DNA of 8,910 nucleotides from Aquificota bacterium (GTDB lineage: Bacteria > Aquificota > Aquificia > Aquificales > Hydrogenothermaceae): positions 1-8,910 of the forward strand of contig JAADDZ010000001.1 of the NCBI GenBank assembly GCA_013153635.1, in the 5' to 3' direction. Under the pieces are notes generated by a model, which saw only the letters and a list, made by a program, of their open reading frames with translations, was not told where the DNA came from and ran no database searches. Made by a program: the position numbers and the translations under genes. The first letter of the stretch is position 1. Each line of letters begins with the position of its first letter. This document shows positions 5,407-8,910 of the stretch, piece by piece.

Positions 5407-5447
5407 ATTATATTAGATTTTAGTAAGTTTAAAAAAAGTATTAAAAT
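5407..5447. promoter_or_regulatory. Divergent promoter region between the NifU-like gene and pspA
   Basis: Leftward: a perfect TATAAT (5412 to 5407) with a poor T-rich -35 17 bp upstream, start near 5400, 25 bases before the start codon. Rightward: TAAAAT (5442-5447) with TTTAGT (5419-5424) as a weak -35 at 17 bp. The leftward one is the more convincing. Confidence 0.35.
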
Positions 5448-5479
5448 ATTTAGACACAAATCTGTATACGAGGAGATAG

Positions 5480-6115
5480 ATGGTAAGAATTATATACGTT
5501 AGGCATGCGGAAAGCTTGTGGAATCCTATAGGTAAGTATCAAGGTAGATTAGACCCTGAATTAAGTGAAAGAGGACATAAACAGTCTAAACTTATAGCTC
5601 AAGCTTTGAAGAAGTATAATCCAACTGTTTTGTTTTCTAGTCCATTGAAGAGGACTTATCAAACTGCAGAGTATATAAGTAAGGATTTAGGTCTTCCTAT
5701 TAATATTTCTGAAGATATTATAGAGATAGACCATGGGGATTGGTCTGGAATGTTAGTAGATGAAGTGAAAGAGAAGTATCCTGATTTATTCAGAGCTTGG
5801 CTGTATGAACCTGAAAATGTGAAGTTTCCAAATGGGGAATCTTTGACTGATGTGTACTATAGGGTTAAAAAATTCCAAGAAAAACTTTTGGAGAAACATA
5901 ATGGTGAAACGGTTATAGCTGTCTCTCATACTGTTCCTATTAGAGCTTCTTTTGTAGCTGGTTTAGATTTACCTCTTGGTAAGTTTTGGGCTTTTGGTTG
6001 CGATAATGCTTCTTACTCTATACTTGATTACGAGATTATTAGACCTATACTTTACAAATTGAATAACACATATTTTCTTGGAGACCTTTTTGTTCCAGCC
6101 TTAGATGCTTTATAG
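5480..6115 (+). CDS. pspA: Metal-independent phosphoserine phosphatase, histidine-phosphatase family
   Basis: The 211-aa protein belongs to the phosphoglycerate-mutase-like histidine phosphatases. The RHAES signature (8-12; His9 takes the phosphate), SPLKRT (54-59; Arg58), EIDHGDWSGM (82-91) and SHTVP (149-153; His150) are all present. The EIDHG-x-WSGM and FWAFGCDNASYS (169-180) stretches and a C-terminal GD-x-F-V-x-A end match my memory of PspA from Hydrogenobacter thermophilus, where this enzyme rather than an HAD phosphatase makes serine from phosphoserine. That is the basis for the specific name; a general phosphatase or mutase call would be the fallback. Mutase activity is less likely given the close match. 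ATG 5480 has GAGGAG upstream with short spacing. It leads an operon with a 47-aa membrane protein and hisZ, joining serine and histidine synthesis. Confidence 0.88.
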   Translation: MVRIIYVRHAESLWNPIGKYQGRLDPELSERGHKQSKLIAQALKKYNPTVLFSSPLKRTYQTAEYISKDLGLPINISEDIIEIDHGDWSGMLVDEVKEKYPDLFRAWLYEPENVKFPNGESLTDVYYRVKKFQEKLLEKHNGETVIAVSHTVPIRASFVAGLDLPLGKFWAFGCDNASYSILDYEIIRPILYKLNNTYFLGDLFVPALDAL

Positions 6116-6126
6116 AGGGGGATTTT

Positions 6127-6270
6127 ATGATTGTAGATGTTTTTGGTATAAAGCTTCATACGACTGTTATAGAGATAATTCTTTTGGTGTTTTTTTTAGG
6201 TGGAATGATGATTCCTATCTATCTAAAAATAAAGAAGGAGTTGAAAAAACAGAGAAAGGAAGAACATTGA
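6127..6270 (+). CDS. 47-aa single-span membrane protein between pspA and hisZ
   Basis: A short complete reading frame: ATG 6127 to TGA 6268-6270. It starts 11 bases after the pspA stop with a strong site, AGAGGGGG, about five bases upstream. The product has a short N-terminus (MIVDVFGIKLHT), one hydrophobic segment (about 13-33, with GG and P) and a very basic cytosolic tail (KIKKELKKQRKEEH). By the positive-inside rule the C-terminus faces the cytoplasm. Its TGA overlaps the TTG start of hisZ by four bases (TTGA), so translation is probably coupled. I recognise no family. The precise junctions on both sides argue that it is a real gene and not spacer. It could be a membrane anchor or a small regulator for neighbouring enzymes, but nothing in the sequence shows which. 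Confidence 0.75.
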   Translation: MIVDVFGIKLHTTVIEIILLVFFLGGMMIPIYLKIKKELKKQRKEEH

Positions 6271-7526
6271 ATTTAGATTTACCTAAGGGGATAAGGGCTT
6301 TTTCTTGTAATGAGTCTTTTCAGTTGGATTATATAAGAAATAATCTTACCTCATTATTTAAGCGGTGGGGGTATGAGTATATTGTTCTTCCTCAAATGGA
6401 GTATTTTGATGTTCATAAAAGAGGTACTGGTAAAGAGTTAGAAAATAAGATGTTTCGTCTTATAGATAGGTCTGAAGGTGAGATTATAACTTTGAGGGCG
6501 GATTTTACAGCTCAAATCGTCAGATATGTTGCTTCCTTGCAGAAAAAAGAGTTTCCTATGAGATTTTTTTATTATGGGAATCTGTTTAGGTATATTGTTC
6601 CTAAGGCAGATAATCTGTGGGAGAGAAAACAGATAGGAATTGAGTTAATAGGTGTAAATCAGTTAGAGGGTGATGCGGAGATTATAGCTGTTTCTGCAAA
6701 AGCTTTGGAAAGTTTAGGGGTGTATGATTATCAGATAGATATTAATAACATCTCAATTTTTTCTGTGTTAAAAGAGATTTTGGGTCTTGAAGATAAAGAG
6801 TATGAGATTTTTATGAAACATATAAAAAATAGGGAGATTTATTATATTTCTAAATTTTTAGAAAATTTTTCATTGGATAGTATCCTAAAAGAGTTCTTAT
6901 TGAGTATTCCTAAGATTCAAGGCGATGTTTCTGTTGTAGATATGTGGAAAAAAAGACTCTCTAATTATCCAAGACTTGTAGAAGCTTTAGAACAGTTAAT
7001 CTATGTGGTAAGAGTATTAGATTACTATGAGCTAAAAGGTAAAGTTGTTTTTGATTTAGGTGAACCTAGAGAGTTTTCTTATTACACTGGAGTGGTGTTT
7101 GAGATTGTTGCAAGTGATTTTAGAAAGCCTCTTGCCCAAGGAGGAAGATACGACAATCTACCAAAACAGTACGGTGGAGATTTTTCTGCTACAGGTTTTG
7201 CTTTTGATTTACTAAATTTGTGGAAGTATCTAATACAAAAGAATCTTGTCCCTTTGAGAGAAGAAAAGGATTTTTATATAGTGGATTTGACACAAGAGAA
7301 GAGGTTGGCATACTTACTGTCTCAAAAGCTTAGGGAGAAGGGGTTTTCAGTAGGAAGAGATATTGTGAATAGAGATTATCGAGATTCTATTGATTTTGCT
7401 TTATCAAAAGGTTATAAAAAGGTTATAGTTATTGGCATTGACACTAATAATGAAAATCTATATATTTATTCCAACCGGGGTTCCTCTGAAGTTATTCCTT
7501 TCAGAGAGTTTCTCCAAAAAATCTAA
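6267..7526 (+). CDS. hisZ: ATP phosphoribosyltransferase regulatory subunit HisZ
   Basis: HisZ is a catalytically inactive paralogue of histidyl-tRNA synthetase that binds the short form of HisG and is required for, and regulates, the first step of histidine synthesis. The 419-aa product opens with LDLPKGIRAF (3-12). Class II motif 2-like sequence follows (FYYGNLFRYI, 101-110, then RKQIGIELIG, 120-129), then REFSYYTGVVFE and AQGGRYDNL in the middle, and the motif 3-like GFAFDLLNL. A C-terminal alpha/beta segment (DFYIVDL ... GYKKVIVIG) resembles the anticodon-binding domain, making it somewhat longer than many HisZ proteins. REFSYYTG in place of the RGLDYY of true synthetases favours HisZ. 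The start is TTG 6267: AAGGA lies six bases upstream, it overlaps the previous stop as TTGA, and homology begins there. The 54 codons upstream in this frame belong to the 47-aa gene in another frame. Confidence 0.92.
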   Translation: MNLDLPKGIRAFSCNESFQLDYIRNNLTSLFKRWGYEYIVLPQMEYFDVHKRGTGKELENKMFRLIDRSEGEIITLRADFTAQIVRYVASLQKKEFPMRFFYYGNLFRYIVPKADNLWERKQIGIELIGVNQLEGDAEIIAVSAKALESLGVYDYQIDINNISIFSVLKEILGLEDKEYEIFMKHIKNREIYYISKFLENFSLDSILKEFLLSIPKIQGDVSVVDMWKKRLSNYPRLVEALEQLIYVVRVLDYYELKGKVVFDLGEPREFSYYTGVVFEIVASDFRKPLAQGGRYDNLPKQYGGDFSATGFAFDLLNLWKYLIQKNLVPLREEKDFYIVDLTQEKRLAYLLSQKLREKGFSVGRDIVNRDYRDSIDFALSKGYKKVIVIGIDTNNENLYIYSNRGSSEVIPFREFLQKI

Positions 7527-7547
7527 TAAATTAAAAGGAGTTATATT

Positions 7548-8036
7548 ATGGAAGTATCAGAAAACAAAGTAGTAACTTTTCACTACACCCTCAAGGATAA
7601 GGAAACAGGAGAAGTTCTAGACAGTTCTAAACAGTACGGACAGCCTCTTACTTTTCTTGTAGGAAAAGGTGAAATAATTTCAGGTTTAGAAGAAAGAATG
7701 AAGGGCATGAAAGAAGGAGAAACAAAGACTATAGAAGTTCCTGCTTCTGAAGCCTATGGAGAAAAAGACCCTAATCTCGTTCAAAAAGCTCCAAGGGAGT
7801 ATTTCCAAGGAGTACAGTTAGAAAAAGGAATGCCTTTACAGGCTCAAACTCCAGAAGGTCAGATAATAAATATGGTTGTACTTGATTTTGATGACCAATC
7901 TGTAACTGTTGATTTGAATCACCCTTTAGCAGGAAAAGACCTTGTTTTTGATGTTGAAGTAGTATCTGTTAGAGAGGCTACTCCGGAAGAGAGGTTGCAT
8001 GGACACGCTCATGGTCCTGAAGGACATTCTCATTAA
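7548..8036 (+). CDS. slyD: SlyD-type FKBP peptidyl-prolyl isomerase
   Basis: SlyD combines a prolyl cis-trans isomerase (FKBP) domain with a chaperone flap and a metal-binding tail. In this 162-aa product the FKBP part opens with VVTFHYTLKD (8-17) and continues with PLTFLVGKGEIISGLEERM (33-51) and EGETKTIEVPASEAYGEKD (56-74). The insert-in-flap domain spans about 76-122, and the fold returns with NHPLAGKDLVFDVEVVSV (124-141). The tail HGHAHGPEGHSH (151-162) would bind nickel or other metals, as in hydrogenase maturation. ATG 7548 has AAAGGAG seven bases upstream, 21 bases after hisZ. Codon use differs from the neighbours upstream, with more purine-rich and A/C-ending codons and fewer T-ending ones, as expected for a highly expressed gene or a different origin. 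Its last 59 bases overlap the convergent gene. Confidence 0.95.
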   Translation: MEVSENKVVTFHYTLKDKETGEVLDSSKQYGQPLTFLVGKGEIISGLEERMKGMKEGETKTIEVPASEAYGEKDPNLVQKAPREYFQGVQLEKGMPLQAQTPEGQIINMVVLDFDDQSVTVDLNHPLAGKDLVFDVEVVSVREATPEERLHGHAHGPEGHSH

Positions 8037-8910
8037 GACTACCCGTTTGGGTAGTTTTGCCCTCTAATAGATAGATTTTGGAAACCCACCCTTGTATCTT
8101 TTTTCCGTTTATTTCATAGATTACTTTTACCCATCTACCTTTTCTTTCATTTAGTAGTTTTACTATGTCTCCTGCTTTTAATCTATACAGTACTTTTGAA
8201 TTTTTTGTTGGTTTTTCTCTTATATTTAGGTAATGTGCCTTTACTACAGCAAACCCTTCAGGAACGGTTTTAATATAATCTTTTTTTACCCAGCCTGTTA
8301 GGTCTTTATATTTTATTTTTACCCATTGGTCTTTGTACTCTAGTATTTTTATTGTTTGTAGTTTTTTTAGTTTTCCTACTATTTTGCTATCTAGTGTTGG
8401 TTTTTCTCGTACATTAACTATACTGCCACTAACGAATGCTAATGTCTGTAGTTCTTCTCTTTGGTTTTGCGATATGTTTTTTGGAGGTTCATCTGTGGAG
8501 ATACTTTTTGTAGGTTGAGAAGGTATAGGTTCAAACTGGTTTGTATTTATCTTGTTTTTAGCTTTTTCTGATATGGGGGTGGATATTTGTGTTTTTGGCT
8601 CTTTTTCCTTTTCTAAGTAAAAAAGTAAAAAGGTCAAAAATGCAGAAATAGCTATAAATATTACCAAGAATATAGATAGATATTTTATCTTCTCTTTATA
8701 AGCTATTTTTAACGAAAAGAAGTATACTAGGTCGTTTAGTTTTTCTAAACTTTCAAATATCTCTCCAAGTTTTCCTTTTGTAAGTTCGTATATGTATCTG
8801 GTTATTTCTTTGTTTTTTTGGATAGGTTTATCTGTTAGTTTTATGTATCTTTCAAAGAGTATTTCTAATTCTCTAGGGGTTATTGGTTTGATTTCTAAGG
8901 TGAATTTTAT
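7978..8910 (-). CDS. AAA+ ATPase C-terminus, membrane span and two SH3b domains (5' end missing)
   Basis: The frame is open to the right edge, so the N-terminus lies outside; 310 residues are visible. Residues 1-70 (ITPRELEILFERYI ... ITRYIYELTKGKLGEIFESLEKLN) look like the lid of an ExeA/GspA/DamX-type AAA+ ATPase. A membrane span follows at about 77-100, then a Thr/Ser/Pro/Lys linker (101-155), then two bacterial SH3 domains (about 157-214 and 219-283) with VNVREKP ... GWVKKDYI and LNIREKP ... GWVSKIYL. In GspA and DamX relatives the ATPase is cytosolic and a periplasmic domain binds peptidoglycan, so this is probably an envelope protein of that architecture with SH3b replacing SPOR or PG-binding domains. 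The TTG at 8667 is inside the span and is not the start. The last 27 or so residues are antisense to the slyD terminator and His tail, a run-on beyond the last domain. Confidence 0.72.
   Translation of the reverse strand: MKFTLEIKPITPRELEILFERYIKLTDKPIQKNKEITRYIYELTKGKLGEIFESLEKLNDLVYFFSLKIAYKEKIKYLSIFLVIFIAISAFLTFLLFYLEKEKEPKTQISTPISEKAKNKINTNQFEPIPSQPTKSISTDEPPKNISQNQREELQTLAFVSGSIVNVREKPTLDSKIVGKLKKLQTIKILEYKDQWVKIKYKDLTGWVKKDYIKTVPEGFAVVKAHYLNIREKPTKNSKVLYRLKAGDIVKLLNERKGRWVKVIYEINGKKIQGWVSKIYLLEGKTTQTGSLNENVLQDHERVHATSLPE
8035..8058 (+). terminator. Intrinsic terminator after slyD
   Basis: ACTACCC (8038-8044), loop GTTT, GGGTAGT (8049-8055), extendable by AAG/TTT pairs, followed by TTTT. 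It begins at the slyD stop codon. The hairpin lies within the 3' coding part of the opposing gene, where it encodes part of that protein's tail. On the minus strand it lacks a T-tract, so it should act rightward only. Confidence 0.75.

Noticed and set aside
5376-5459. N-terminal hydrophobic extension of the NifU-like protein
   Set aside because: No ribosome site at 5459, and it would run through the -10 region of the leftward promoter; ATG 5375 has AAGGAG.
6105-6266. hisZ starting at 6105 with a 54-residue N-terminal extension
   Set aside because: The extension is cysteine/tyrosine-rich out-of-frame reading of the 47-aa gene; HisZ homology begins at TTG 6267, which has its own AAGGA site.
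8333-8518. Small open frame on the plus strand
   Set aside because: Antisense to the SH3b linker and first SH3b domain; no ribosome site, hydrophobic by base composition.

Overview
The window reads as chromosomal DNA from a low-G+C, Gram-negative thermophilic bacterium, most likely Aquificota (Hydrogenothermaceae-like, e.g. the Sulfurihydrogenibium/Persephonella group). The reasons are LPS genes (lpxC, gmhB), a metal-independent phosphoserine phosphatase very close to Hydrogenobacter PspA as I remember that sequence, a HisZ subunit, and Lys/Ile/Asn-rich proteins. Taxonomy is an inference from recalled sequences, not from a search. The + strand is T- and G-rich whichever way the genes point, which suggests a strong replication-strand bias.

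Layout. (1) 1-195: a divergent promoter region. Two leftward sigma70-type promoters point at an unidentified transcript leaving the left edge, and one rightward promoter serves a tRNA-Lys(UUU)/tRNA-Glu(UUC) pair (196-347). (2) 354-2399, minus strand: a three-gene coupled unit, transcribed as a duplicated HepT/DUF86-like protein without the RNase motif, then a DapF-fold protein with serine at both catalytic cysteine positions, then a 104-aa protein I do not recognise. (3) 2400-2640: divergent regulatory region with four phased TTTGCAA repeats, including a perfect 16-bp palindrome. (4) 2641-5037, plus strand: lpxC, a probable terminator, then gmhB, an ICMT-like membrane protein and a small unknown protein, all overlapping. 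(5) 5040-5375, minus strand: a small protein resembling a degenerate NifU/IscU scaffold. (6) 5480-8036, plus strand: pspA, a 47-aa single-span membrane protein, hisZ (true start TTG at 6267) and slyD, ending in a hairpin terminator. (7) 7978-8910, minus strand: the 3' part of a gene whose product looks like the end of an AAA+ ATPase, then a membrane span, then two bacterial SH3 domains. It overlaps the end of slyD.

Functions include envelope/LPS synthesis (lpxC, gmhB, perhaps the ICMT-like protein), amino-acid synthesis (pspA for serine, hisZ for histidine) and protein folding (slyD). The least ordinary part is the 354-2399 unit: two recognisable folds, each stripped of its known catalytic residues, plus an unknown partner, behind a repeat-rich divergent promoter region. 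I saw no CRISPR array, insertion sequence or phage gene.
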